From NCBI GenBank assembly GCA_021817045.1, contig JAKAWG010000008.1:1-64000 (forward strand): DNA of 64,000 nt, given 5' to 3'. The position numbers and the translations under genes were made by a program. Positions 42,750 to 51,760 of the stretch are shown piece by piece (within the stretch, counting starts at the first letter, position 1; each line of letters begins with the position of its first letter). This DNA comes from Acidobacteriota bacterium. Lineage in GTDB: Bacteria; Acidobacteriota; Terriglobia; UBA7540. The notes below the pieces were generated by a model. The model was given only the letters and a program-made list of their open reading frames with translations. It ran no database searches and was not told the DNA's origin.

Positions 42750-44319
42750 CGCAGAACCGGGACGCCGCTTCCGGCGGGTTACCCGAGCGTGCTGGATCGC
42801 GATTCTTGCCGTCGATGCCGCAAGCCTCGCCTTCTTTGCCTCTGGCGGCCTAAATAACCTCTATGGCGACGGTATTGCGCACGTCGCGGGCGCGCGCCTA
42901 TTGTTCGATTCGCGGACTCCGGGCTACGCGGAAATTGGCTCGGTTTGGCTGCCATTGTTTCACGTGCTGGCAGCTCCGCTTGCCCTCAGCGACACGCTGT
43001 GGCGCACGGGGCTCGCCGGCAGTCTGGTTTCAGCGGCCGCATTTGCCGGCACGGCATGGCTCGTCTTCCGGCTTGCAAGCGAAATGAGCAACGCCCTTGC
43101 CCCTGGCGTGCTGGCGCTTGCCTTCCTCCTGCTTTCACCGAATTTGCTCTATGGAGCCGCAACGCCCCTCACTGAGTCCTTAGCCCTCTTTTGGTCGGTC
43201 CTCACCGTGTACGCCTTGTTCCGCTTCTCGCGCGGCGGAACTCAGAAAGCGCTCATTGGCGCCGGCCTGGCAGCCTTTTGCGGCACGCTGACCCGGTACG
43301 ACGAGTGGTTTGTACTGCCGTTTGCGGCCGCATTCGTTTTCCTGTGCCGCGCTCGCCGGCCGCGCGACCGCGTGGGCGAGACGCTTCTTTTCTCCCTCAT
43401 CGCGGGACTAGGACCGCTGCTTTGGCTGGCGCACAACGCCTATCGCTTCCACAATCCGTGGGAGTTTTATGACGGCCCTTATTCCGCGCAAGCGATTTAT
43501 GCGCACCAGTTGGCAACTACAGGCTTCCGTTATCCGACAGACGGAAGTCTCTGGTGCGCGGTCAGGTACTATCTCGAGGACTTGAAGCTTGTCTTCGGCC
43601 CGTTAGAGTTGGTGATGGCGGCGCTTGGAATCAACGCGTGGCTTCGAGATGGTGCGCTGCGCCGGCGCCGTTCCGCGGCGTTGCTATTGCTTGTGCCGCT
43701 GATTTTCTACCCCGTGTCGATGGCGCACGCCAGCGTGGCACTCTATGTTCCGACGCTGTTTCCGTACACTTACTACAATTTGCGCTACGGGCTTGAGATG
43801 GCGCCGGGCTTGGCGGTCTTTGCGGGCTTTGTCATCAGCCCCAGGTTGAGCGCGCAGGTCCGGCGATGGGCTTTCGCGGCGGCTTGTGCAGTGCTCGCTC
43901 TCCAGGCGGGTTGGATGCTGCGCGCCGGGCCACGCAAACTGGTGATGGTGCAGGAAGCGATCTTGAACACGCCTTGCAAATCGCCGGCGGAGCAGGCCGT
44001 CATTCGCAGCCTGCGCGCGCATTATCACGGTGAGACGGTACTGCTGGCAAACGGTGAATGGCCGTGCGTTATGCCGGAAGTTGGAATCCCCTACCGAAAC
44101 ACGCTGACGAGCGTGAACCGCAAGTATTGGCGTAAGCTCCGCTTTGGCGCGGATCGCTACGTTGGCCTGATTATCGTCAAGCGCGGAGACGCGGTAGACG
44201 AATTGATGAAAGCTTACCCGAAGGGGTTCACGAATTTCGAGCTCATCCGGGAACAGAGGCTCGCCCACGGCTCGTACGTCGCAATTTATCGCTGCAAGCG
44301 CCCATGGGGCGGTAAGTGA
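42742..44319 (+). CDS. Polytopic membrane glycosyltransferase (ArnT/PMT-like, GT-C fold)
   Basis: The 525-residue protein has about ten membrane segments. Near the N-terminus LYGDGIAHVAGARLLFD holds an Asp followed by His, in the first external loop, where GT-C enzymes bind the metal and lipid-linked donor. LWSVLTVYALFRF-type segments and the TLTRYDEW loop follow, and the C-terminal part (about residues 400-525) is extracytoplasmic. These enzymes move sugars from polyprenyl phosphate to lipids or proteins. It overlaps the kinase gene by 8 nt, so translation is probably coupled. Confidence 0.75.
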   Translation: MSDAEPGRRFRRVTRACWIAILAVDAASLAFFASGGLNNLYGDGIAHVAGARLLFDSRTPGYAEIGSVWLPLFHVLAAPLALSDTLWRTGLAGSLVSAAAFAGTAWLVFRLASEMSNALAPGVLALAFLLLSPNLLYGAATPLTESLALFWSVLTVYALFRFSRGGTQKALIGAGLAAFCGTLTRYDEWFVLPFAAAFVFLCRARRPRDRVGETLLFSLIAGLGPLLWLAHNAYRFHNPWEFYDGPYSAQAIYAHQLATTGFRYPTDGSLWCAVRYYLEDLKLVFGPLELVMAALGINAWLRDGALRRRRSAALLLLVPLIFYPVSMAHASVALYVPTLFPYTYYNLRYGLEMAPGLAVFAGFVISPRLSAQVRRWAFAAACAVLALQAGWMLRAGPRKLVMVQEAILNTPCKSPAEQAVIRSLRAHYHGETVLLANGEWPCVMPEVGIPYRNTLTSVNRKYWRKLRFGADRYVGLIIVKRGDAVDELMKAYPKGFTNFELIREQRLAHGSYVAIYRCKRPWGGK

Positions 44320-44383
44320 TCGCATTTTACAGGTTGACGTAGAGAGGCGGGACAATGTCACTCTCTGGAAAGTTCGGGTCACG

Positions 44384-44461
44384 GACCCCTCACCCGGCTT
44401 GCTCCGCTCGCCACCCGCTTCCCCTCGGGAGAGGGTGCCCGACGTAGGAGGGCGGGTGAGG
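44384..44461. repeat. Intergenic inverted repeat (CCCCTCACCCG ends)
   Basis: CCCCTCACCCG at 44384-44394 pairs exactly with CGGGTGAGGGG at 44451-44461. The inside contains CTCGGGAGAGGG. It may form a long hairpin between the glycosyltransferase and dapF genes. Confidence 0.6.
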
Positions 44462-44562
44462 GGGGGCATTTTCATGCTTTGTAAGTGTCGCAAAAGCGAC
44501 ATGACAACTCCTCAGAATGACGATTTCCGTGTCTTTACCGCGGCCCAATAAGGGACGTTCTC

Positions 44563-45450
44563 ATGGAAACCAACCTTCGTTTTGCCAAGCTTCACGGTCT
44601 TGGAAATGACTTCATTGTTTCCCGCTTGCCTGCTGGCAAAACGGCCAGCAGAAATTCCAAATCCAGGAGCGCGCTGCCCCTGCGCCGCCTGGCGCGCGCC
44701 ATCTGCCAGCCCCACACTGGAGTCGGAGCGGACGGTTTTTTGGCGGTTTTGCCGCCGCGCACGCGGGCAAACGACGCCCGAGTGAGATTCTTTAATGCTG
44801 ATGGAAGTGAAGCCGAAATATCCGGCAACGGGATCAGGTGCGTCGGAGGGTTTTTGATGAAGGCGGGGAATCGCAAGAAGCAGTTGCGGATTGAGACTCT
44901 GGCTGGGGTGAAGGTGCTAGAGGCAGTGCAAGTCGAAGCGCGGCGATGGCAGTTTCGGGTTGGCATGGGACGACCCATTTTTGAGCCCGCGAAAATTCCC
45001 TTCGCCGCAAAGGGAGCGGTTCCTCCCGTCGTGGGATTTCCGCTCCGGACGAAACACGGCCAGCATCGCGTGACGGTTACTTCGATGGGCAATCCTCACT
45101 GCTCACTGTTTGTCAGGAGTTTCGATCGGGTGGACTGGGCTGCCATTGGGCGCGAGCTTGAGTCGCACCCCTACTTTCCTAACCGGACTAACGTCGAATT
45201 TGTGAAGGTGATCTCGAGGGGAGAAATTGAAGTGCGCTTTTGGGAGCGCGGCGTCGGGATCACGGCGTCTTCGGGCACGGGGTCGTGCGGAGCCGCCGTC
45301 GCTTCCATTCTTAACGGGTATACGGACCGTCGGGTGCGCGTGCGAACAACGGCGGGAACGCTCAGCGTGGACTGGCCGGAACAAGGCGAGGTGGTTCTGA
45401 CCGGCCCGGCGGAATGGATCGCCGAAGGTGTCTATTCGTTTGCCGGTTAA
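44563..45450 (+). CDS. dapF: Diaminopimelate epimerase homologue with second catalytic Cys replaced
   Basis: DapF converts LL- to meso-diaminopimelate for lysine and peptidoglycan. The 295-residue protein has FAKLHGLGNDFIV, HTGVGADGFLAV, FFNADGSEAEISGNGIRCVG (first catalytic Cys present), TSMGNPHCSLFV, and VRFWERGVGITASSGTGSCG. In typical DapF the last motif reads LACGTGAC, where the first Cys is the second catalytic base; here the position is Ser and only the later Cys remains. It could still be DapF with altered catalysis, or a related epimerase. GGGAC lies near the ATG. Confidence 0.82.
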   Translation: METNLRFAKLHGLGNDFIVSRLPAGKTASRNSKSRSALPLRRLARAICQPHTGVGADGFLAVLPPRTRANDARVRFFNADGSEAEISGNGIRCVGGFLMKAGNRKKQLRIETLAGVKVLEAVQVEARRWQFRVGMGRPIFEPAKIPFAAKGAVPPVVGFPLRTKHGQHRVTVTSMGNPHCSLFVRSFDRVDWAAIGRELESHPYFPNRTNVEFVKVISRGEIEVRFWERGVGITASSGTGSCGAAVASILNGYTDRRVRVRTTAGTLSVDWPEQGEVVLTGPAEWIAEGVYSFAG

Positions 45451-45488
45451 GGCAGTCGGCGAGCAAGTCGGCCGTGGCCTAATCCGAG

Positions 45489-45538
45489 GTAGCGCCGGCC
45501 TTCACGCCGGCACCTGCCGAGCTAAAGCTCGGCGCTAC
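45489..45538. repeat. Palindromic intergenic element
   Basis: It runs from GTAGCGCCGGCC to CTCGGCGCTAC. Inner hairpins are GCCGGCCTTCACGCCGGC-like and GAGCTAAAGCTC. It lies just downstream of dapF. Confidence 0.8.
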
Positions 45539-45697
45539 AACTGAAGTTAGGACACTACCAGCAATTTTAGTGATTTTACCGGATCGGCTCCGGGTTGGTA
45601 TCATGAGCAAAGGCGCTCATTGCGGGGAAAGCTGACAAAACGTGGGGCCTAGTCAGAAAGGCGAATGCAAGTTTCGAACGTGAAGGAGCAAGAAGGA

Positions 45698-45901
45698 ATG
45701 GAAATCAAGCAACAGGTTGGATTGACCGCCGGAAAAATCTGGCGTCAGCTTTCCGAAGGCGGACCGCAGACGCTAACGCAGTTGAAGAAAAGGATCGACG
45801 GGCGAGCCGATCTTGTGAATTTCGCAATTGGTTGGCTGGCTCGCGAGGACAAGGTGGAAATTGTGCAGGAGAAAAAGAATTTCCGCCTCCAGCTCAAGTG
45901 A
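45698..45901 (+). CDS. Small winged-helix protein (DUF2582-like)
   Basis: The 67-residue product MEIKQQVGLTAGKIWRQLSE starts at an ATG with AAGGAG 9 nt upstream; an in-frame ATG at 45665 is also possible. The sequence TLTQLKKRIDGRADLVNFAI followed by GWLAREDKVEIVQEKKNFRL matches the short winged-helix family found in many bacteria as a stand-alone protein. DNA binding is likely, targets unknown. A strong hairpin follows. Confidence 0.8.
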   Translation: MEIKQQVGLTAGKIWRQLSEGGPQTLTQLKKRIDGRADLVNFAIGWLAREDKVEIVQEKKNFRLQLK

Positions 45902-45919
45902 CGCCCGACCCGCCTTTGT

Positions 45920-45949
45920 GGAATCGCCCGCCAGACCGCGGGCGATTCC
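45920..45949 (+). terminator. Stem-loop after the winged-helix gene
   Basis: GGAATCGCCCGC at 45920-45931 pairs perfectly with GCGGGCGATTCC at 45938-45949 over a 6-nt loop. There is no strong T-tract, so it may terminate or stabilise the transcript. Confidence 0.65.
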
Positions 45950-46084
45950 GTGTCGTCTCCGTATTGAACGTCATCACAGCTTGAGGAACAGGTGCTCTGG
46001 CCAGGCGTGCTCAGGCTAGTCGTTTGCTAATCTCTTCGCCGGATTCCAGGAAGCCGCGGCAGCACGTCGGAATTGCACATTCAT

Positions 46085-47365
46085 ATGCCACAAACAAGCA
46101 CGGCTTGGCGCTCGCTGCCGAGGTCGCGGAGCAGCAACCGTCACGCCGTCAATTTCCGGGCGCTTCGCGGAGTCACGGTATTCTTCTGTTTCGTTATGGG
46201 CGTCCCGAGAGTGTCGGGGGCGAAGTCTCATGGGGTTGACAGGTCACAGGCGAAAAGTCTTGCGGCCGGGGCGCTATATCTCGAGGTCCAACTAAGCAGC
46301 CATGCGAAACCCTCGGCCGCGAAGCCTGGAGATACCATTGAAGGAGCGCTTGCGCAGGACGTCTATTCGGGCGGCCGCAAAATCTTTCCCGCAGGCAGCC
46401 GCGTTCGTCTGACCGTAAGCAGCCTGGAACGGCGCCGAAGAGAAAGGAGCATTTACTGGCCTTGGGTGATCAGAGTTTTCGTCCCGGCGCACGAAAACTT
46501 CCCGACGTTTGATGTCGCGCATGTTTCGATTCCCGGCGGTGAAGAGATTCCCCTCCGGGTTTCACTCCTCTCGATGTCTCAGACAAGGCACGTGTATCCA
46601 GGGGAATCTCCGCCGCTCGCCACGGGCACCATCGTCCCTGCTCGGAAACAGGCAGAAAAACCAGTGCGTCGCCGAAAAACGGCGGGCCGAGCCATCACCT
46701 TGACTCTCCAGGCGCAACGCCCAGCGGACGTCGAGACGGCGAAGGGTAGTATGGCCGATGGGCCTGTCGTCCCACCTGTCAAGCGAGCCGGAGTTGTGAC
46801 GCTGCCCGCCGGGACGAAGGCCAGGGTTATCTTGCTCCGCCGGCTCAGTGCATCTAAAAGCTCCCCCGGTGAGTCCTTTCGGGCGCTTCTTGTACAGCCA
46901 ATACGCCTGGATTCCAGGATCGTATTGCCGGAGGGCAGCCTGTTTCAAGGAAAAGTGGAAAGGCGCACGCGGCCACGCTGGCTGAGCCGCCCAGGTTCCA
47001 TTCGGCTCGAATTCACACGGCTGATAACTCCAATTGGAGGCGGAGATCACATTGTTGCGTCGCTCGCGGGAGCCGACATGGACAGAAGAGCCGGCGCGCG
47101 GATGGATTCCGAAGGGGAGTTAAGAGGCGGCAGGCCAGGCATCGCTTGGATGCTGTTTAATTCCGGCGTCGGCGCCGTGATCGCCAAAGAGAGTGACGAC
47201 TCGTTCCAATTGATTGCAGAGGCCATCGCTTCTGCTGCCACAGACGCTTCGACAGCAGGGACCGCCCGCATTGTGGCCGGGGTGCACTTCAGGCATCTTT
47301 ATGGTGACGCGGCATGGACGCGACGTGGTTCTTCCGAAATACACCGAAATGGAGGCCGTACTTGA
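46085..47365 (+). CDS. Exported protein of unknown function with two related beta-domains
   Basis: The product is about 426 residues. A hydrophobic segment (GVTVFFCFVMGVPRVSGA) near residue 30-48 looks like a signal peptide with a long n-region, so the true start is uncertain; ATG 46085 is used, but no ribosome site is clear. Two similar units are seen: DTIEGALAQDVYSGGRKIFP through AGSRVRLTVSSL, and ESFRALLVQPIRLDSRIVLP through EGSLFQGKVE. The pattern of a mandatory Pro-Ala/Glu-Gly-Ser followed by a strand recalls VirB10/TrbI-like or AprE/pilus-assembly beta-domains. I do not recognise a named family. Confidence 0.55.
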   Translation: MPQTSTAWRSLPRSRSSNRHAVNFRALRGVTVFFCFVMGVPRVSGAKSHGVDRSQAKSLAAGALYLEVQLSSHAKPSAAKPGDTIEGALAQDVYSGGRKIFPAGSRVRLTVSSLERRRRERSIYWPWVIRVFVPAHENFPTFDVAHVSIPGGEEIPLRVSLLSMSQTRHVYPGESPPLATGTIVPARKQAEKPVRRRKTAGRAITLTLQAQRPADVETAKGSMADGPVVPPVKRAGVVTLPAGTKARVILLRRLSASKSSPGESFRALLVQPIRLDSRIVLPEGSLFQGKVERRTRPRWLSRPGSIRLEFTRLITPIGGGDHIVASLAGADMDRRAGARMDSEGELRGGRPGIAWMLFNSGVGAVIAKESDDSFQLIAEAIASAATDASTAGTARIVAGVHFRHLYGDAAWTRRGSSEIHRNGGRT

Positions 47366-47756
47366 CCGGGACTTAACGCTCTCGGACCCACAATCAATCC
47401 ATTCACCTCCCGCCGGCCGACGCCCGTTAGCCGAGAAGATGCGCTGACGAACTGAACGGCACAATTCCCACCGCTTAGTGTGGTACGTCTAACACTTCGT
47501 GACTTATGGCGAGGACTGTGGACTGCGGCGGCTTGCCGCCGCTTTGATCGAGGCCAGCTTGCTGGCCGCACCACCACCCCTGATTCCCCTTCTTATCAAG
47601 AACCCAATCTGAGCGGAGCGAAGGGAGGAGAGCCGCGGAAGCGGCGGGGTGGTTCGTCGGCCGAAAGCGGGAGCAAGCTCCCGCACTCCAAAACCGGCGC
47701 CTTGATACGGAAACGAATTTATGACGCACCGCGCCAGCATGGGGCGTGTTCGAGGT
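47366..47756. other. Intergenic region with several GC-rich hairpins
   Basis: It contains GCGGCGGCTTGCCGCCGC, GGCCAGCTTGCTGGCC and GCGGGAGCAAGCTCCCGC hairpins within about 200 bp. These differ from the GTAGCGCCG element family. No gene is supported. Confidence 0.55.
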
Positions 47757-48620
47757 TTACGCTCCAGCCTTAGCCGCCTCGCCCTTCTCAATCGGGGCGT
47801 CCACCAGATTCCCCCACTCGGTCCAACTGCCATCGTAATTACGTACCTTTTCGTAGCCGAGCAAGTACTTCAGCACAAACCACGTGTGCGAGCTTCGCTC
47901 GCCGATCCGGCAGTAGGCGATGGCTTCGCGATCGGGTCGGACTCCTTGGGCGCCAAGCAGCTTGGCCAGTTCGTCATAGGACTTAAACGTTCCGTCTTCA
48001 TTGACGGCTTTTGACCAGGGGAAGCTGATTGCTCCGGGAATATGACCGCCCCTTTGCGCCGTTTCCGTCATTCCGGCAGGTGCGATCACCTTGCCGCTAA
48101 ACTCGTCAGGCGACCGCACGTCAACAAGGTAAGCGTTTTTATTCTTCAAAACATCGAAGATCTGTTCCCGCCGCGCGCGCACATGCTCGTCCGGCCCGCT
48201 TGCTTTGTATTGTGTCGGACGAAACTGCGGCACTTCGGCCGTAAAGGGCCGTCCTTCGAGCTCCCATTTCTTCCGGCCGCCGTTGATCAACTTGACCTCG
48301 GGATGGCCGAAGTATTTCAGTTGCCACAGTGCGTAGGCGGCAAACCAGTTGTTATTGTCGCCATAGAGTACGACCGTTGTATCACGGTTGATCCCCGTCG
48401 CGCTCATCAGATCTTCAAACTGTCTCTTGGTTAACAGATCGCGGCGGACGTTATCCTGTAACTGGGATTGCCAGTTCCAGCCGGCCGCGTTCTGGATGTG
48501 GCCTTTTTCGTAGGCGCTGGTATCGACGTCGACCTCCAGAAGCCGCACCTTGGGATCGCTTGTGTGTTCAGAGGCCCACTGCGTCGTCACCAAAGATTCC
48601 GGGTGCCTGTAATCACTCAT
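47757..48620 (-). CDS. Thiosulfate sulfurtransferase (two-domain rhodanese)
   Basis: Rhodaneses move sulfane sulfur from thiosulfate to acceptors such as cyanide or thiols. The 287-residue protein has an inactive N-domain (VRLLEVDVDTSAYEKGHIQN, YGDNNNWFAAYALWQLKYFG) and an active C-domain (AYLVDVRSPDEFSGK, RGGHIPGAISFPWSKAV). The catalytic loop is AYCRIGERSSHTWFVL with the active Cys, the type seen in CysA-like thiosulfate sulfurtransferases rather than mercaptopyruvate enzymes. No signal peptide. It is a single-gene unit. Confidence 0.92.
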   Translation of the reverse strand: MSDYRHPESLVTTQWASEHTSDPKVRLLEVDVDTSAYEKGHIQNAAGWNWQSQLQDNVRRDLLTKRQFEDLMSATGINRDTTVVLYGDNNNWFAAYALWQLKYFGHPEVKLINGGRKKWELEGRPFTAEVPQFRPTQYKASGPDEHVRARREQIFDVLKNKNAYLVDVRSPDEFSGKVIAPAGMTETAQRGGHIPGAISFPWSKAVNEDGTFKSYDELAKLLGAQGVRPDREAIAYCRIGERSSHTWFVLKYLLGYEKVRNYDGSWTEWGNLVDAPIEKGEAAKAGA

Positions 48621-48847
48621 GGTTCAAAACACCTCCTGGTTAAAATGAAGAGAAACTTGAAAAGGGAAACGAAAGCGCAGGGTAGCGTTCAGCGACAACA
48701 ACAGAATGACGCGTTGGAGAGACTCATTTCGGGAACGGCACGAGGAACAGGCTCAACGTTCCTAGGTCCAGCCGTAAGATTAACATGCCCAATCCGCGCT
48801 TGCAATGGAAACAAGAGGATGGAGGCTCCGCAAAGCAGCGCCCTCAG

Positions 48848-49471
48848 TTACATAAAGGCTGGAGGCACAAGGGGCAGCGGTCGACTCGCCGCTTCTTCGG
48901 CTTGCTTTGTCTGCTGTGTCACTAATCCCAGCGCCTCTAGAAAGGCTACGGCCTTTTCAAGCGATTCGTCGTCGATGTTCCACGCGAAGGACTTCGCCTG
49001 TCGAAGTATTTGCGCGCGGTCCATTGCCAGCCCCTTCTTGGCTAGTATGAAGTAAGCCTTCGCGGCAACTGAAAGGCGGGAGTAGTCGGGATCGCCAGCT
49101 TCCCTGATCCTCTGCACGGTCTCCCGGATTACCTCAGATTCGTGTTTATGTGTTCTCTTGAGTGAGTCCGCGACTTTCCGGCCGTCGTCGGTGAGTCGGT
49201 AGTCATAGCGCTTGATCTCGAATCCTGAGGGTCCAAACGTGCCGAACTCCATAGCCGCCTCGTCTAGAAACCCCATTGATTTGAGCTCACCAACTGAAGC
49301 GTCGATAGCCGCAGAATAGGGGCCGTAATAGTGGGCGTCGAAGTCCACAGGTGCGAGGCTTTCCTTGCGGAGAATTGAAACGAAGTAGGCCCTCTTCTGT
49401 AGCAGTGTCCTGCCCGAAGTGCTCCCCCCCCACGCGTCCAGCAACAAAAGAACGAAGTCACTTGTCCTCAT
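48848..49471 (-). CDS. YwgA-like protein paired with HD phosphohydrolase
   Basis: The 207-residue product has an N-terminal segment GGSTSGRTLLQKRAYFVSIL, then DFDAHYYGPYSAAIDASVGE, a pattern like YwgA and distantly like the antitoxin SocA/Panacea fold. A helical region with YDYRLTDDGRKVADSLKRTH follows (a winged-helix-like YxLTxxGxxxA), and the C-terminus is Pro-rich. It lies 3 nt downstream of the HD gene and is surely co-transcribed. In Bacillus the homologous genes ywfO and ywgA are also adjacent. Function is unknown; regulation of the HD enzyme is a reasonable guess. Confidence 0.65.
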   Translation of the reverse strand: MRTSDFVLLLLDAWGGSTSGRTLLQKRAYFVSILRKESLAPVDFDAHYYGPYSAAIDASVGELKSMGFLDEAAMEFGTFGPSGFEIKRYDYRLTDDGRKVADSLKRTHKHESEVIRETVQRIREAGDPDYSRLSVAAKAYFILAKKGLAMDRAQILRQAKSFAWNIDDESLEKAVAFLEALGLVTQQTKQAEEAASRPLPLVPPAFM

Positions 49472-49474
49472 TGG

Positions 49475-50851
49475 TTAGCCTCCGTTATTCGTTTGATTCG
49501 AGCTGCCGGCCCGAGGTTTGACGAGATCGTTCAGAATCTCGATTATCCCCTTATGGTAGTCCCGGCCTTTCTGTTTCTTATCTTTTGAGTCCCTGTAGAT
49601 GGCCGGCGCATATATATCCAGAAACCGTTCCCTTGTTGCGTCATTGATGGCTCGGAAAAGCGTGGACTCATCTTGGAACAGACGGGGACCCGCAGGATGG
49701 AGGACAGTAATGTTCTCCTCGGTCGCAGACGTTTTCTTAAATCCAGGAAAGAATGTCACGATCTTAGCAATCACAAGATTCGGGTCAAATTTGAATTGCT
49801 CGGCAACCCTCGTCTCGACCTTCCCGAGGAGCTCTTCGCTAGCCTCAAAAGCGGCTTTCCTAGCTTCCGGATCGGAGAAGTCAACCGGTCTCCCGCGAAA
49901 AATGCACTTCAAGAGGCGGCGGTCCATCAGTCGTTGAAAAACGTCTTTCGCGTAACCGTTTCCGGTTCGCTCGTCCAGCAGCGCGCTGAAAAGCCTTTGG
50001 TCGTCCCAGGTGAGATACTCCTTTGCGTGTTCCCAGCTTCCGTCGAAGGAATACAGCGCCCTGAGCCAGGGAATTTTGTCCTGGGAAATTCCGAGGCCGA
50101 TTCCGCGAGTTACCATCGCATCCGAAATGAGGCGAATCCTATGCTGGTACACTTGAGTTGCCATATAATATTTGGCCAACACAAATTGTTCCAGCGCGTG
50201 CACATCGTCAGCGGAAATGGCCAGAAACCGTTCGTCGGCATCCTCGTTCACTCTCAGCGCTCCAAGCAGTCTCCCTAGGTCGTACACGCCGTACCTCACC
50301 CCACAGAAGTAGCTGTCGCGCAAAAGGTAGTCCTGTTTGTCTGCGTCAATAGGACCGGAGATGATGGACCGCAGTAGGCTGTCTCCCCAACTTCCTTCGA
50401 GGAGGCCAATGATCTTCTCTCGATCTGCCTCGCAGAGATGGCGTGCGAGCGAGGGGTCGTGCTTTATGATCGCTGCCGTCAGAACCTCATGCACCTGCTG
50501 GCCGGGCTTAAGCGAAAGCTTCTCGCGGTCGGCAAATTTCTCAAGAATGCTCTCCGAGACGTGTGAGAGGGGTCCGTGCCCGATGTCGTGCAGGAGGGCA
50601 GTAAGTCTGATTAGCCGCTTCTCGCTGTCGTCCAGACGCACCCTGTCCGCCATTGTTGCGGCGACGTGAAACACCCCGAGCGAGTGGTCGAAACGGGTGT
50701 GCTGGGCGCCAGGGTAAACTAACGTTGCCAGCGCGAGCTGCTTTATTCTGCGCAACCTTTGAAAGATCGGCGTGTCAATGATTGCCTGCTCGCTTTCGTC
50801 CCGGTAGATGAATCCGTGGATTGCGTCTCTAATCTCCAGCACTTTTCCCAT
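49475..50851 (-). CDS. HD-domain phosphohydrolase (YwfO/SAMHD1-like)
   Basis: The 458-residue protein shows the HD metal motif in order: FQRLRRIKQLALATLVYPGA, HTRFDHSLGVFHVA (first His), RLTALLHDIGHGPLSHVSE (HD) and SGPIDADKQDYLLRDSYFCG (last Asp), the block typical of bacterial dNTP triphosphohydrolase-like HD enzymes related to SAMHD1 and YwfO. The C-terminal half carries positions matching the dimer/allosteric region (RRLLKCIFRGRPVDF). The ATG at 50851 is used; a TTG at 50857 is an alternative. Nucleotide substrate is inferred from the family. Confidence 0.85.
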   Translation of the reverse strand: MGKVLEIRDAIHGFIYRDESEQAIIDTPIFQRLRRIKQLALATLVYPGAQHTRFDHSLGVFHVAATMADRVRLDDSEKRLIRLTALLHDIGHGPLSHVSESILEKFADREKLSLKPGQQVHEVLTAAIIKHDPSLARHLCEADREKIIGLLEGSWGDSLLRSIISGPIDADKQDYLLRDSYFCGVRYGVYDLGRLLGALRVNEDADERFLAISADDVHALEQFVLAKYYMATQVYQHRIRLISDAMVTRGIGLGISQDKIPWLRALYSFDGSWEHAKEYLTWDDQRLFSALLDERTGNGYAKDVFQRLMDRRLLKCIFRGRPVDFSDPEARKAAFEASEELLGKVETRVAEQFKFDPNLVIAKIVTFFPGFKKTSATEENITVLHPAGPRLFQDESTLFRAINDATRERFLDIYAPAIYRDSKDKKQKGRDYHKGIIEILNDLVKPRAGSSNQTNNGG

Positions 50852-51068
50852 AATCAACCCGCTGCTGTATGCGTCGGCCCCGTTCGGTGAAGTATGGGCG
50901 AGTAAAAAGCGAAAGTCAAGCTATCGTGGATCCGTATCGTGGAAATTGTTCGGCGCGAATGGCCGAAACCCACGGAAACGGCCCTCGGCCCCTTGCGGCG
51001 CAGCCCGGAGTGTAGCCACGGTAATGACCAACTGGTCCCGCACACCGCAATGGGCACAGGCCGGTCGC

Positions 51069-51118
51069 GTAGCGCCGGGCTTGAGTCCGGCATGTGCCGC
51101 CCTGGAGGGCGGCGCAAC
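51069..51118. repeat. Palindromic intergenic element
   Basis: It runs from GTAGCGCCGGGC to GGGCGGCGCAAC, with a CCGGGCTTGAGTCCGG hairpin and a CCGCCCTGGAGGGCGG hairpin. Confidence 0.75.
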
Positions 51119-51269
51119 GTGGTGCGCACAAAAACCAGCGGTCTGCGCCCCCTCGCTTCAACTGACAACGCCCAAAAAATAAACTGTCTCATTTGTCTCA
51201 TGCGTCTCCATCGTCTCATTGCCGCGTTGTAGACTCGTCTGAGCGCTCCCCTGCTGACGCAATTAGTTT

Positions 51270-51479
51270 ATGTCTCTAACACGCGGAGAGGACGAATTAA
51301 CGGAAGTTGGCGGCAAACGGGGCGGCCCGCGGCCGGCGCAAGGCAAGTGGCGCGCTTCCTTGAACTGGCTCAAATACGGGCGCTATGCCCGCCGCCGCTA
51401 TGCTCGAATGCAGAATGCCGGCATGGCCAAGCGCGGCGAAGACTTGGCGCCCACTGGAGACTGTGTGATAACCGTACTT
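51270..51479 (+). pseudogene. Possible remnant gene with HGNC-like N-terminal segment
   Basis: The open frame reads KRGGPRPAQGKWRASLNWLK then YGRYARRRYARM, a degraded likeness of the GPxTPEGKxxSSLNALKHG motif that starts many uncharacterised proteins in these bacteria. The frame then runs into the palindromic element at 51480, so it is likely truncated. No ribosome site is clear. Low confidence. Confidence 0.25.
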
Positions 51480-51548
51480 GTAGTGGCGGTCTATGACCGC
51501 CGGTCTTTATTCCTCAATAGATCCGGCGTTCATAGTACGCCGCTACAG
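51480..51548. repeat. Palindromic intergenic element
   Basis: It begins GTAGTGGCGGTC and ends ACGCCGCTACAG. Hairpins GGCGGTCTATGACCGCC and a longer one around CCGGCGTTCATAGTACGCCG lie inside. Confidence 0.75.
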
Positions 51549-51760
51549 CACAAAAGCCGAAGTTGTCACGCAGACTCCACAAAGGGGCAGCGCTGGCTGA
51601 TGCGGCAGATGAATCTTGTAGATCGCCAAATCGAGGGTTAGACGGGACTGCTGCTTCGAATGGAGAAGGATTTACCGAAGCCGGAGATCCAGGAAATGCC
51701 ATCAGGCGGTGCGGAAACGCCGCCCGAGCCGAGAAAAAGTGGAAAAAGGTTGTTTATTAC

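Noticed and set aside
47519-47700. Multiple hairpins as a CRISPR or attC array
   Set aside because: Hairpins differ from one another in sequence, spacing is irregular, and no cas or integrase gene is near.
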